Assembly (NCBI RefSeq): GCF_017654505.1
Contig: NC_054538.1
Location: 58,185,684 to 58,249,683, forward strand
Length of the DNA stretch: 64,000 bases
Reading direction: 5' to 3'
From: Polyodon spathula
Taxonomy: Eukaryota; Chordata; Actinopteri; Acipenseriformes; Polyodontidae
Shown in pieces: positions 10,938-25,144 of the stretch (its first letter is position 1; every line of letters begins with the position of its first letter). Made by a program: the position numbers and the translations under genes. The notes under the pieces are model-generated. The model was not told the DNA's origin. It ran no database searches and saw only the letters and a program-made list of their open reading frames with translations.

Positions 10938-13349
10938 AAACAACCTCATGCATACCCAGAAAGCTTGTTCATCTTTATATTGTTCAGAGATCACAAATGT
11001 TAAGATGGTGCCCGGTGGAGATGAGCACATGCTTGTCCACAGGCACATTCTTTTGGCATTGAGAAGATATGCAGTGCACATCTTCTGTCAAGTGCTCTTG
11101 GCATTATTGTGAAGTATGGCATGCTATTTAATGCAGCACTTGCTGACTAGAACTGAAATGGTTGAAAAGCTATTTGTATTTAATAGCACTTTACAGCTTG
11201 AACTCTACAGAAGTTAGCAGTCAACCAACAGGAATAACACAGCATTAATCAACTGTTTGCATTAATTCCTTGTTAAATTCAATAATGCAAGACATGTCAC
11301 TGTTTTGCTGGCCATAGGTCACTGAGAAACAGAGAGTAACATGTTTTGTGTCAATGTAAAGTATAGCTCTTAACAAATTTACAGATCAGCAAACAATGAA
11401 TGATATTGCTTCATTACTAACTACTATTTGATTATAATTATTTTAAATTACAATCTATGTCCTTATCGGCTTCTGTTTTTCTATGGTTGCATAAAATTGG
11501 ATGACTATATTGTATATATTTCACCATTAATTTAAGTCTGGGGTTCACTGGGGAGCTGGAGAAAATAGAACCAAACCCACTTGAGAGCTTTTGACATAAT
11601 AGTGAACATGACTTGTCAAGCGGGGTATTGCTACAAAAGATTGAACATCAAACTTCTTTAGGTAAGTCCACACACAGAAAGCAGGACATGAGCGCAAGTT
11701 CAGAACAGGTGCTGTAAGAAATGTGTCCATAGCCTTGAGCACTCATAAGGTATTCAGTTATACCACAAAAAATTAGACCAACCTTTCCATGAGAAGCATC
11801 TTTACTAATGTCTAACACACTTGTGATCGAATGATAGTCTAACTTAATATAAAAAGTTCTGCATTACTGAATATGTAGAATTAACTTGTTTCACCCAGAT
11901 AGTATATTAAACAGTGGAATAATGGCCAATGGTCTATTCTCCATCCCTTTTGCAGGAGCCATACACTAAGCAGAGCCTTGCACTGGCCCAGCTGATAACA
12001 CCTCAGTCCCCTGGCTTATTGTTAGTTGTCTAGGAAACGTCAGGACCTGGGTGGTATGGGTTTACTCTACAATGAAAGGAAGGCCATGGACTCCTAGTTA
12101 TGGAGGCTTTAAATTCACAACTCTGCATTAATGACAGGTAATGTTTATTTAAAGTTCTTTTTGACAGCCACACACAGGGGCCAAGAGTCACAGCTATGGC
12201 TACCAAAATACAATCTGGGCTACTATTTGGAGTTGCAGGACTCCAGTCTTTAGTAAAATCAGTGTGTTTATGTGACAGAGGAATTCAGTTTCTGCTCCAA
12301 ATCTAGAAAATTTGGAATGGGAATGCCAAACATGTAGACATAGCGGAGTCTATTCAATTAATTAAAATAGGTCCCTCTTTCTACATGTGAAAATTGTAGA
12401 AAGGAGATTAAGACAAGAATGGAAGCTATACAAAAAGCATATCCAGGAGCGATTGAAGACATTCAACGTGGTTATGTAAAGTTTTCTGGCAATGTTAGAG
12501 TTAACACTTTGACTTTTGTGTTTCAGCAACAACAATAACACAAAAAAAAGAAAAACAAGTTGTGTTTGTATATTATTTGCTGGAGCCATTTAAATTGTGC
12601 TAAGACAACAAACTCGGAAGCAAGAAGCAAACTGTAGAAACAAAGAATCCACAATGCATTCTTTTTTTTTATGGCTTAGGTATTGTTTGCAGTCTTTTTT
12701 ATAGGATGATTGAAATGTAATCAATGTGTTCCCCTTCCTTTCAAATTGGCACTTGTTTTGAAAGTGATACTGTAATGTTAAATACAAGAACATTTATTTT
12801 TTTAAACCATATTTTGCAGTATACTTAATCCCTTCCCCTTTTAGAGTTGTGCAACAGCAGAATGAGACCACCACTTGTAAAAGCCGTTTATAGATGCACA
12901 ACAGCTGAGAAAAATCATCGGTCAAATGTGTGGGCTTCTGTGTCATTCCTTCAGAAACCATTACACCTGGTTGAGTACTAATTTGTCAGCAGCAATTGTT
13001 GCTATAGTGACATCAAAATAGTATGAGGTGTTAAGAAACTACAGCTTATCAATACATATCCCATGACATGTCTAATACAGTGCTGGAACCACTATATGGG
13101 CCCAGTTGTCTAGGAAAGTAGTTGTATTACAATATTGTGAGGCCTGTTTTATTTTTATATAATCCTTGTTTTGTAAGGTGATTAGGAAAATCCTATGAAT
13201 CATGCGGCCTCTCTGCAACAATCCATTTTCTTCTCAAGGAAACTGAAAATTGTCTCGGAGCTGGTACAGCATTAATAACATTAAGTTGTTACTGAATGAT
13301 TCAATTACCACAGGTCTCAGGCTTATACATCCATCTGTTTCCATTTTAG
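10938..13349. other. Non-coding stretch, nothing recognised
   Basis: No repeat family or coding signature was identified. The last ~25 bases form a pyrimidine-rich tract ending in TTTTAG that could be a splice acceptor. Confidence 0.5.
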
Positions 13350-13491
13350 ACTCCTGGAGGTGAACGGGGTGAGCATAGTGGATTGTGGAGAGGAAGAGTC
13401 GAAGCCATTATTCAGCTGCCAGAGCTCCTGGATTGTTGTTCTGCGAAAGTCTAACCCTTTCATTTCTCAGCCCTCATACCTTGACAGTTAG
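13350..13491 (+). CDS. Candidate PDZ-domain exon (partial)
   Basis: After an acceptor-like TCTGTTTCCATTTTAG the sequence reads, with one leftover base, 46 codons to a TAG at 13489-13491. The start LLEVNGVSIVDCGEEES matches the PDZ consensus in which G-D-R/K-I/L-L-E-V-N-G leads into the region before the second helix, and W-I-V-V-L-R-K would fit the last strand. A split codon ending in A before LLEVNG would allow an Arg, giving the common GDRLLEVNG. The segment between (KPLFSCQSS) is a poor match for the usual helix. There is no donor before the stop, except a GGGGTGAGC at 13367 that would leave a 19-bp exon. It is either a terminal exon, a decayed exon or coincidence. I cannot name the gene. 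Confidence 0.4.
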
Positions 13492-16400
13492 AACACAGCA
13501 GCCAGCATTCCTGAACCTAAAGAGATCAAGCCTGGGGGATTAGAAAACCACTAAAACCTCCCAGCTCAGTGGGGTGAGGGTCACATCCCACAGACACACT
13601 GCAGACTATCTGCCTGAATTCAAAGCCTGCCTTCCCTTACTCATTGGGAGCCAAACAATTAGTCTTGTAAGAAGAAGCAGGGTCCTTTCTCAGCTCTTTC
13701 TAATGCAATCTATCAAGGATCAAATATATGATATTATATATTATGTATATATATATATAATATAATCATATATATAAATAATATTTACAGATAGGTCTTT
13801 TTCCAGATGTCCATCGGATGGGAAAAAATTCTGCTTGGTTTAACCATTAACGACTAATTTTGAGTGTGGTATTAGAAAGCTGAATTTCGATTACCCCACT
13901 TTATTAACATCTAAAGCCTACTGATGTCTTATTTTTTGCAAGAAAAAAAAGGGATCTGTCCAATTGTGTTTCCACTAACCTAAAACTGTATGATTTTATA
14001 GCAGAAAACCTTTGGGCAGATAATTGAAAATAAAACTTTTCTGCTTTACAGTAAAGGACAACCACATTAGAAGTGCTTGTGTGACCTTAAAGGAGATCAC
14101 ACAAGCATTTTCTATACTTCTTTTTATTATGACAGCATTATCAAAAGTACCTCGTCATTTTAACAGTTAAACTATTTTCCAGTGCAAAGCCACATTTTCA
14201 GAGACAAATAAACGAATTACAATTGTATAAAAATAGCAGAAAGTTACTTGGTATTTTGAGTAAATTGTATCAAAGGTCAATGTATCAACTTGCAGCAGGA
14301 TTAGGACCCCGTCAAAGTCTCAACCTCAAAGTCTAGAACTCTGTCAGATGCCACCCCATTGCCTGTTACCCAGGTAGTGAATTTATAGTGTGGTGGAAGC
14401 TATATAAAACAAGAGTTTCAACTGAAAAGAATATTTCTTTCACAATAAATGCACATTTATTTTGAATCTGACAATTGCCAACATGTTGAAAAGCAGAATG
14501 ATAAGACTTATATATTTGTCGTAGTTCAGAATTAACATTTAGTTGTACAATTAGTTGTATTTTTTTATTGAAATAAAGCATGGAGTTGCTTATTGTGGTT
14601 GGAAACCTTGCAATAGATTGAAATTATTCCCCAAAGAGTGCATAGTACTCTGCATATTTACAGTAGACTCCCTCTTGACATTAGTAGTTTAAGAATATCT
14701 TTAGTTTTATGTTTGCAACGTGTATGAGAACATTAATGTTATTCTAAATGGTCGGTCCTGGAGTGAATCAATTATAAATAAACAGTGTGCCTGTTAAAAG
14801 GGGGGGGGGGGGGGGGGGTGAGATGCATTGTAATGCACAAGAGAAATGTGAAATGAGTTATTTCAGCACTGGACTACAAGAGTGCAAGAAGCCAAATAGG
14901 TCATAGAGAAAAGTCCTTTCAGAATGAAAACTGTGGAACTCGGATATTCTGCTCCAGTGCTAGCTCAGAGAGACAAGGTTGACAGTGCCCCCCACATCAT
15001 CCAGTGTCCCATAGCACAGTGACATTGTGAGTCTTTCATTCTGTCCCTGCATTACCAAATTATTTGTGAAACAATAAGCCCAATTGACATACAGTATTGT
15101 ATGAACATGTATTGAAACAGTCTTAAAAAGAATCTTTAAACAACTCATAACTGAAAGACAAAGCTTAGTCAATGAGCACAAGGAAAACAAGAAGACATAT
15201 TATTTAAATAGCACAGAAGGAAGGGACCATATATTGCATTTTATTACATGTTTTGTTTTTTGCCTCCATTAATAAAGGATTTCTTTATACAGTTTTCAAG
15301 TGGCCAAGTTAAATTGGGTTGTTATTATGAAAACTTGCCGATTTTATAACTGTACAAAATGCAGTATGAATGAAAAAAGTGGCAGTAAGTGGGGGGCTGT
15401 GGGGTCAGGAAACCCTCAGTGAAAAGTATTAATGTAGCCCTTCAAAATATCTTTTAAGAATGTAAATATTTGTAAAGCACGTGTTAATGTTAACACAATT
15501 TAAACTTATCCATAATGCATTATCAATATATTCTGTGTTATGGGAGTTACAGGTCTGACCCTTCTTCATTGAAGAAAAGGTTTGCTAAAATACTTATTTA
15601 AATGGAGGGGATGCACTGCTTTTTACCAAAAGTAATATTATTGAAGTATATAAATGACCCATTTCAGTCTGCATGTGCGCCTTTGCTAGAGAAAGGTGCT
15701 GTGCAGCATTTCATTCATGACAGAAATCTCTAGTTCTTGGTAAGGTACGGTCTGCATGCTAAACGATAACATACATTTTCTATGAACATTTAAAAGCCAA
15801 AACTGAGATTGGGTAATTAGAAAGAAAATAAATTGAAAAATTAAGATAAATGTGAGGTTTCAGCCATCCCATATCTCATTATTCCAGCACAGAAATTATT
15901 AGATAACGCTGTAATGTTGTTAATGGATAACAAAGGTAGATTATTTGCCTTTGAATGTGTTCACCTCAATGATTATAAACCTAGAGGCAATTTATTTTCA
16001 AAACAGTTTATTTATTTTTACATTTTGTCAGTGGGTGGACAATAAAAAGGCACAAGAATGTACAGGTAGTTTAGGTAATCACTACTGGTTAAAGGCATTG
16101 CTGTGTTATCTATCTATTTACCACTGTTTGCCTGAAATAAACATTATAGTCCACTGAAAGAGTTAACTGTGAAGCGTTTCATCAGTAAGCAGAGGTTTTA
16201 GAGCAAGTGTTGTTAATTAGTGTCATCTTTTCTGTTACTGAGTAACTGTTTTGGTAGAAGAATAAGGACCTTACTTATGATGTACCCACATGAATTTCCA
16301 ACGATAATATATTTGAAAAAATAGAGCCTCCTTGGAATACTTTGTGCTGATGATTTAATACTGCACACTGTTACAAAAACACATCGAATATACAGCACTG

Positions 16401-19050
16401 TGTACCCAGACAATGGCTCAGGCTTTGCTACAGGAAGTATAAAACAATCAAAAGGAAGAAATAATCCAAAACCAGGGAACAGCACAACAAAGCAGGTCGC
16501 AGTCTACAAGCCGTCGCTGAACAATTCGAAAGAGGTCACGACCCTGGGAGGTTCCAAGAGGGTGGATTTTATAAGTTCAACAATAAATTGGAGAGAATGC
16601 ATAATTGTAGCTTTTATAGGAAACATATTAACATTTTTAGTAGAGAATGAATTGAAGCCACATCCGTAAACACAGATATTGGCTGCAGTAGAAGGGCTGA
16701 ATCCAAAATGTAATGTCTGTGTCTATTTGTAATTCCCTCACACCACCTAAAGGTTCAGCTCTGACTTGCGTTTCAACTATTTAGCACCAGAAAACCAGAA
16801 AACATAACAGCAGTACAGTAGGAACTGTTCCACCAAAACACAACTGTCAGACTTTCTCATAAAGCATAAAGCCTGTTGGCATGCAATTAATCATTCATTT
16901 TCAAACTGCTTGTGTAACTGTGCATGGACTGGCTATCTCAAATTTACCAAGTAACAGCAGAATTATCCGTAACAGTGCCCCACATGTAGAAGGGATTTTT
17001 TTATTTATACAGGTAAATCATCCATAACTTCACAAATTATAAGAAACTGAGTCAAGTAAGCATGTTTTGGCTAGTACTTTATCAGTGTACAGTGTAAAAG
17101 AAAGATATAGCCAAAATGTTACCTTATACAAGTAAATCATGTGATTATCTTGTTTTCAGCTGATTATCAATAATGGAAAATTATTGGCATTATTACATCA
17201 AACTAGAAGTAAGCTGTATGAAGGTCTTGTGGGCTGGCCAGTGACACACCTGGAGTGTGCCTATTTGATAACCTCTTTGAAAATCACTCTGCTTGAAAGA
17301 AGAATGATAGAAGAGTGAAATCATCTGTGTGGTCAAGGTGTGGTTGTCATGGTTCCTGCTGTTTAAATGGCTGCTGTGTCTGTTGCCTACAGTCTGTTTG
17401 TGTGTGGACTGTTGGGCTATGAATCACCCAAGCAGTGAAGAGGGGCGGGTACCATCTGAAGACCTCCATGTAAAACCGCAGACTGTCCAGGCATTGACAG
17501 ATACACAATACCATTAGCACTGCTGTTGGAGGCCTGTGGCTTTTCCTAATTTCTTGGTACACCCAAGCAGCTGGAAAAAAAGTAAAACAAAGCACACTGA
17601 TGGAAGTGTAGTCATCGCTTGAGAGGCTCTTTAATCGCTTGTGAAAGTATCAAGAACAGCAGCAGAATTGTATAGCTAATTGTGATTGTGGAGCTCTGCT
17701 AACACACTGTTCTGTAAATATCCAGGAAGGGAAACTAAGGTTAATACCTTAATAATAAATAAAACAAAAGTCTAAAATTGCAATCTATGGAAGATAAGAA
17801 ATGTACATAAATAATTACTCCTAGCATAATGTTGTTTATACGAAACACATTTTGAATTCCATCTATATGCAATAGTAACCAAAGAAGAAAGAAGGATCTG
17901 TGTTTGTATTTTTTTTTATTTTATTTTTTTTATGGTGCTGCAGCAGCTGCACTTCATAGTTTTTAGTGCAATAATTTTGGGTGCCCCATAATTTCGGTTT
18001 TATCCAAGTCTACTTTAATGATTCAAACAGTGGCAGATATAAATACTGGTGCATTTTATTATTCCCATTGATGTTTACTCAGGGGGAGATTAATTGGCAT
18101 TCTTAATAAAAAAAAAAATGATTTAAAGAACACAATTTTTAGATTTTTAGGTGGATTGTTCATGATATAAATGATTTATTATCCATTTAGTTACTTAGAA
18201 GATTAACATGCCACATGATCCACAGCAAAAGGATAACTGATGAGCAATGATTAAGCCTATCACACATTCTTACCATTTAATAATGTTCAGAAAACATGCT
18301 CTTCTTGCCCTCCAGTATGTTACTGAAAAACTGGGCACCTGTCCAGACAATCTCAAGTTCTCATTAATCATATTTAAGGTTGATATTTCAGCTGACATCA
18401 TTGCCCAAACAGCAGTAAATATGTTTGAGCAATCTTTCTCATAGTGATCTGCCAGTCACACCGCTTCGGGTTGTCCATGGAACACTTATAGAACTCTTTA
18501 TACAGTCATTTGTATTGTAAATACATTAAACAACACTTACTGTTCTTTTTAAGGCACTCCCATACTGTAATTGCTGTCATTTTGCCTATATTATGTGTAG
18601 ACAACGTAACCCAATAAAGAAAATGAGAATCGTTTGAAAAATGATTCTGCCAGCACAACATAGCACAATAGCACACCTAAAATGCTATTCATTATTGCAC
18701 ACTTTTTTCTTGTATTTGTGCAGGTACATGTTAATAAAATATCTTAACTGAATGTTGCTGTCTTGTGATTTTAAACTACAGACATTCTTCACTGAGGTGT
18801 GTCTAAATTACACAGTCGTGAGAGTTATTTTGCCATTCATAGCATTATTTAATCTCTCTATTTACTGTATTCCACTAATGCATTGCTAATTCATGCTTCT
18901 CAACTTCATTAACGCCCACATTCTCTTATCTATACTTTGGTTAAGCAGTCCGTATCATTACTGACAATGGACGGCAGGTCTGAACATGAATAAGCAGGAA
19001 ATAGAATAGGCTAGTGACTATGTTAACATTTGCATAGTACTAGAACTGTA
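13492..19050. other. Long non-coding stretch with microsatellites
   Basis: No gene or dispersed repeat was recognised. Minor landmarks are a TA-rich patch near 13725-13785, a run of 19 G at 14800-14818, and scattered A/T homopolymers. The short frame at 16400-16669 shows no known domain. Confidence 0.5.
14800..14818. repeat. Poly(G) run
   Basis: Nineteen consecutive guanines, unusual in an AT-rich background. Such runs are unstable and hard to sequence, so the length may be inexact. Confidence 0.95.
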
Positions 19051-19051
19051 G

Positions 19052-19300
19052 GAGGTGGTGTGGTCCAGTGGTTAAAGAAATGGGCTTGTAACCAGCAGGT
19101 ACCTGGTTAAAATCCCACCTGAGCCACTAACTCATTGTGTAACCCTGAGCAAGTCACTTAACCTGCTTGTGCTCTGTCGTTGGGGTGAGACATTGGTGTA
19201 AGTGACTCTGCAGCTGATGCATAGTTCACCTACTCTTGTATCTTGTAAATTGCTTTGTGATGGTGGTCCACTATGAAAGATGCTATATAAAGATTATTAT
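19052..19300 (+). mobile_element. tRNA-derived SINE
   Basis: The head carries RNA polymerase III promoter-like boxes: TGTGGTCCAGTGGTTA (A-box-like) and, about 35 bp later, GGTTAAAATCCCA (B-box-like, from GGTTCAAATCC). The body continues with CTGAGCAAGTCACTTAACC and GTGACTCTGCAGCTGATGCATAG and ends with a LINE-like tail ATGCTATATAAAGATTATTAT. A minus-strand partial copy of the body occurs at 34868-34992 and a tail at 60880-60925. SINEs are non-autonomous and move with LINE machinery. The tail resembles the GCTATATAAA end of the L2 copies, which makes L2 the likely partner (inference). Confidence 0.85.
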
Positions 19301-19868
19301 AGAAGTATACAGTGTAGAATTATTGCGCTGTTTGATATATGACTACGATAGTACTGTTCATTCATTTCTACAGGAGTTAAATGTGTGAAGAACGCCATGT
19401 TTACTGTAGAATTCACACTGTAGTTTTAGTACAGTACTGTAATAAACTACACAAGCAGATGACAATGTGTATACAGCAATCTTAAACCATGTATGTAACA
19501 CTGAATTCGTAATTGATATAAAAACTGTCCAAAGCAGTTGGCATGACACTGGCTACATCATTTTGTACAAATACTGTAAAAGCACTGCACTCATAGAAAT
19601 AGGAAAACTGTCTTAAGGTTTTCCATTTCATTTTAAAACCTGAAAATGTTTTTTAAATCTTTTCTGTGCATTAATCCGTTGATCTAGTGACTACCCTCTT
19701 TCTCAAGAATATAAATAACTATCTTGCATCAGTACAAATGGAACTACTGACATCTGCTGGGCAAAACAAATAGTTTCTGCTTAACTTGTCTACTGATGGT
19801 GATACAGTAAAACAGAACAAATTACTCCAGGAAAATGCAATAATAAGCATTATGTGAAAAGAAGAAAT

Positions 19869-19897
19869 ATAAATAAATAAATAAATAAATAAATAAA
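19869..19897. repeat. (AAAT)n microsatellite
   Basis: Seven or so consecutive AAAT units. Confidence 0.95.
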
Positions 19898-22800
19898 AAC
19901 ACCAGAAAGGGAAGAAGGAGTACCAGGTATATGAGTCATATGCTTAGAATTATGGTATTGTAAAGCACTGATGTTTAGAAAATGTGCGTTCCAGTGAAAC
20001 TGAACCTAAAGTTCACCCTGTATGGTTCACAGAACAATTGTGCACAGGAGAAAAACGCAGGATCTATATTCTCTCACAAGTCTCCATTCAGAGCTATGGT
20101 GAGCTATTCTGGGCTGAGGCTATTCCCTGTGTCAAGCTGGACTTTTTCATAAAACCATTGCCAAGTACTATGTTTACAATGTAAAGTTTAGTTTTATTTA
20201 AAGTTTTATTATTTTTATGTATTTATTTATTTAATAAGTAAAAAGGTTCCAAAATTACTTTGATTTTACATTCCAGTTCTCTGTTGTACTGTACAATTAT
20301 TTCTGTAAAATAAACTCCCGTTGAGGAGGCCCATTTCTATGCTGTACACAGAGAGTCCCTTTCCAGTTAAAACATCATGTAATAGCATGTATTTGTAAAA
20401 CTATGGAATAGAGGACACAGAGTGAAATATTTATTTTATCAGCAGCTTCTGGAGAGTTTTTATAAACTTTATGCATTGCGTATACAGTTTGAGAAACAAT
20501 GCTGTCAAACCCAATTGAGTAGAATATAACAAAATACACTTAATTAGAACCTCTATCTAATATCATGTTGTGCCACCATTTGTCCTGGCATGTCATAGAT
20601 GCCACAAGGTGCCAGAAGGGGTCTCGAAGGATGTTAATTTAGTCGTTAACTGTTTGAGGCCACAGCTATATTTCGTAACAAGCACTTTACCTTTGATTTG
20701 CCATTGCTGATACACTGTGATGACTAATGTCTTGCAGCAGTAGACCAACATGACTGTGCTTGTTACTGTGCCACCTGCTGTTAAATATATTCCTTTACCC
20801 ATTTTTAGTTGCAAGTGTGCTGGTCCCATAGCTTTCATGTGTCTCATTGCATAAACACCCAATTTGCATGCCAAATTGGACATGCAGTATACATTGTAAT
20901 AAAGATGATTTCTAAGATGTGTTTTATGCATTATTAGATACATGTAACAATACCTCCCAAATTCTCCAGTAAGTCAAATACATGCATCATTCCATGTAAA
21001 AGTCAGGAATACATCAAAAGGATTTAACATTCCAGTGCTGTAATGATCTTTGGCGTTGAGCTATCGGCATTGGGTCCCCTTGCATCAGAAAAACCCTTCC
21101 CACACTCAGAATTACAAGCGCCTCTTTTATAAAGTCCAGTACAATTAATGGCACTGGCTCTGTCAATTAACTGTGTAGCCAGTGGCTAAAATAGAAGCAA
21201 GCCAAGGTCACAATGAGGATCTAATCCCTGTATTGTTACTGTTATCCTGATTGAAGATTTTGGATACCTAAGCTAAGCATCTGTAATCAAACAGCCTTAC
21301 AAGGACTCTAAGTAGCTTTATTCTCTTTTTTTCACCTGCTCTGGTAAAATGCAAGAGAACCTACTGACACGTTTAAAAGATAAATAGCACATTTGCACAT
21401 GGCTAAATAACAAAGCACCAGGCCTTCTCGTTGGTTTTACTGGTATATATTTAAACAGCACATAAGTTCAAAGAAGAGTGCTGTCATATTTATACTGAAC
21501 ATGAATATAAACAATGTATGACTGGTAATGTAAAATATTAGGAAGAAAACATTGTATCTGTTTCCAGAGAGACGTTTTATATATGTAACTTGATTTGTTT
21601 GATTCCATTTCAAAGCAGTGTCTGCCATAGGTAGACAGTTAAATATATGTTATTTCCAAAATAGCTATTTGTATCACATTAAGGTGAAGATTGCCAATGA
21701 CAAGCATATGTCTAAATATATGTATCCTATTTCTGATTGCATTTTTTTCTGCTCCCACAGCCTTATAGTGCTGCAGGAATCACTGGTCGCTAAAGCTTAC
21801 CTTTGGTAACGTAAACAAAGTGGTAAATAAAATTGTCTGGTTTCAGGTGAAGCAGAGTGCACATAAGATTAAACTATGGAAGAACATAGTGAACATCCCA
21901 AAATTTCTAAAATCATGATCAAAACCAAACAGACCTGTAACTGAAGGGGACGAACTGTGGCAGCTTCAAGGGGCCTCTCATTTACTTACAGTAGGAAATC
22001 TTTTTTTTTTTTTTTTTAAGTTTAATGGCTGGTTTGGACTAACCCTTAGCATATTATTTAGTTTTATCTGGCACCAAAAGAGCTTGGACTGTTTGTTTTT
22101 ATTTTCTGTTACGGGTGATCCAATTTGAACCTCTCGTCAATTACCACTAGATGGCAATAGAGTTTAATGTAGAACTTTGAAAATGTTTTAGCTAAGGACT
22201 GGCTGTGCTTCAGTTAGAGTAGGCATTAACTACATTTTTAATCAGGAATATTTATTATTTGTTTGTTTTAATTTATTGGCAGTCTAGACTGAAGTTAAAC
22301 CAGTTGCCAAGGTCAGGAATTTATAATAAGCATTTTTTGAAGCAATACATTGTTGGTGATTAAGTTTGTTTTGCTTAAATGTCTCCATGAGGTCCTGCAT
22401 TTGTACTCTTTTGAGGCATTATTTAATATGTCTACTTTCAACAAAACTACAGAAATAATTAGTTAAAGACATGTTGTTGATGTATGGAGTTTCCTTTTCA
22501 CAGTGACTGTACAGTGAATGTAATAAATAACTAAACTGTAACAGTCTAGCTTTATGTAGTTAATCTATCTGTATTTTGCGGTTCATCCATCAATTTGGCA
22601 ATTGTGTGTAGGATGTACGTTTAATAGTAACAGATTGTAAAACTGAGGGTAGCACTTTAAATAATCACATTTTAAAATTAATAAATGTCAATCACAAGGT
22701 TTTTATGCATGCAGATCACTCATTATGTAGGTAGTGTGGAAAGACTGTAAAAAGTTCTGATAAGTTAATATCATATACGAGAGATAGATTTAATGCTAAG

Positions 22801-24330
22801 CTATGGACATTCCCATAAAAACAAACAGCCATGTCAGCTGGCAGAAATGGCTACCTGGGGGAGGGAGGTACTCCGCTGTTCCTTCCACGCTTTAACTAAA
22901 TCAAAGGCTGCTTCTAAACATATAGAAATGTGCCCAGCGGGAATACAGGCCTGACATGTTTCTGGTTATTAGGTGATAAGAAAGCATCCTCAGGGCTGTA
23001 TCTTTTTAGTCCCTGTAAAAAAAACAGGAGACAAGCCATGTGTAAACAAAACTTTTTCCACATCATTCTCTGCAGCTGCTAAGCTAATGGTATTGCACAC
23101 TAACATGAAGCCACTGGGCAAATGTTAGAACTGTTAACTGAACAAGGAAATGCCTTGTAAAAAAAGAATATACAGTTTATTCATTGATAATATTGTGACA
23201 GCCCCGTAGGGTTAGCCCCGCTTGAAATGCTTGGCTACTTTGTCGGGTAATCGGTTGAGCTAATCCATCTTTTGGGCACTAGTTCCCAACTGTTTGAGGT
23301 GCTACAAGCTTGGTTATTGTGGAGCTCTTGCTAAATTGAATCTCTGTAGGTTGCTTCGTGGTTGGGTTGCTTTTGGAGTCCTCATGAGCGTAACACACAT
23401 GGGTTAGGTTGAGATGCCAGTCAAGGGGGAGGGAGCTTTGGACAGAGTGTATACTGGAGTAAGGCAGATTGTAGAAGGTGTTGAAGAAAGCATGGAAGTG
23501 AGTTTCATTAAGGCATGGTGACTGAATGAGCTTGGGTTGGCTGATCTGCTGAGTGTTCTGCAGGGAAGTGAATTAGGTCTTTTGCTCTTGTTGTTGTTTT
23601 GCTGTGCGCAGGTAGTAAAATTGCTCCGCTCAGCAACTCCAGACTGGAATTTTACTTTCAAACCTCCTATCTCTGAATCCACAAATGCTGTTTGCCATTA
23701 ACGGTACACACAGTATTCACCTGTAACATCTCCTTGTGTGTTCCACTAATTGAGCTGGAAATTATTTGTTATTTCACATTTTAGCAGAAAATCTCTATTG
23801 ATCTCAAAATACTGATTGATTTGGTTGCTGAGAACCATGCTACCTTGTGTTTTACGAATAGGTTATAATAATAAAAAATAATTTGAATGCCTCGGTTGGC
23901 AAAAAAAAATCTGAAATCATTATGTTAAAACTCCAGAATTAGATATTCAGCAATACATCATCTTATAAGTTCAAAAGTTTAACTGCCACTTTGAGCCTCC
24001 TTATTGCTGACAAACAAAATAAATAAATTGTGTGTTTGCAGATTTTAGCTGATGTGCTTTGAAGCATCCGCAATATGAGTCCCAAGGACCCCCCTACCCA
24101 CTTTGTATGTGATAGGAAAAACTGCTCAGCATCTCCGTCGCTGCCAGTTCCCCTGGGATCTCATACATTAGCACATTGAAATGCCTGTCGGCTGGAACAT
24201 TTATATCTGTTTTGACGTTTTTCTAAAATGAAGGTGACTTCCATTTCTTCACTACTTATTCACATTCATAATCTGAAAAGATTGAAACGAGGTGATAGCA
24301 CTTTTGAGGACCTATTACTTCACATACAAA

Positions 24331-24367
24331 TTCAGGTCATATTGGTCATATTCAGGTCATATTGGTA
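24331..24367. repeat. Short tandem duplication (~20-bp unit)
   Basis: The unit TTCAGGTCATATTGGTCATA occurs and is followed at once by a second, slightly truncated copy. Confidence 0.9.
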
Positions 24368-25144
24368 ATGTACAGTGCTGTGCAGGTGTTGGACAAAAGA
24401 AGAAAAGAAATGCTTAATGTAGCACCTGTTTAGTGTAAATGTGCTGTCCCTCACAAGGGTTTTCAATTGAAATGATGTGTGTTCTTTAATATATAAATGC
24501 TACAGACAAGTACATTTCTGCGGGCAAGTCAGCAGAAAAATGTACAGACAGCTGGAAGTACAACGTGTTTGGTTGCAGGTGTTTCCATATTGAAAACTTA
24601 AGAATGTTTGTTTAGGTTTATTGTGTGGCCTACAGACAATGCTAAACAGATGTGTCACTTTTATATCAGTGGATGCAAGACACAGCTGAGAAACCCAAGG
24701 TAATCAAACTCAATACCATACACCTCAGGGCTTGGATTTTGTGGTTTTTAATTTGTTCAGTTTTTTGTGTTTTTAATATTTTGTTATTATTATTAAAGTT
24801 ACTTTCAATTAATACAAATAAACACTGAGCCAACTGCTTTGGCTTGATATGCTCATCCCTGCTTTGCTCCGACTCGCAGGCAGTGTCACATGCAGAATGT
24901 TAGAGAGGACACTCTTATAACCATGAGTTCGTCCTGCCACACTTATAAACATACCTAGCAGTATCAGCAGCTCAAAGTAAAAACATGCTGTACTTTAACT
25001 GACGTCATCCGTTTAAAATCTTAATTAACTAAACAGATCAGAAATAATGTAAATAAATATAGAAAACCAGGTTGAGTTCCTTTAAGCAATTGCTGTTTAG
25101 TTTAATTGGTTCAAATAAATGGGTTTAAATCTGCTTTTAAATAA

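Larger units (their letters stand above)
19301..25144. other. Long non-coding stretch, minor repeats only
   Basis: I recognise no gene. It contains an AAAT microsatellite (19869-19897) and a short tandem duplication at 24331-24367. The minus-strand frame 23682-23404 (92 codons, Ser/Thr-rich) has no domain or splice support that I can see. A 30-base segment at 24670 bounded by AG and GTAATC is too short to judge. Confidence 0.5.

Noticed and set aside
10780..11112. 110-codon frame rich in Pro, His and Thr
   Set aside because: It runs through a C-rich/CA low-complexity tract and shows no domain.
23404..23682. 92-codon minus-strand frame rich in Ser
   Set aside because: No recognisable domain, no splice context, and ordinary length for chance in this amount of DNA.
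24660..24706. Short segment between an AG and GTAATC that could be a micro-exon
   Set aside because: Thirty bases are too few to test the reading frame, and the acceptor is weak.
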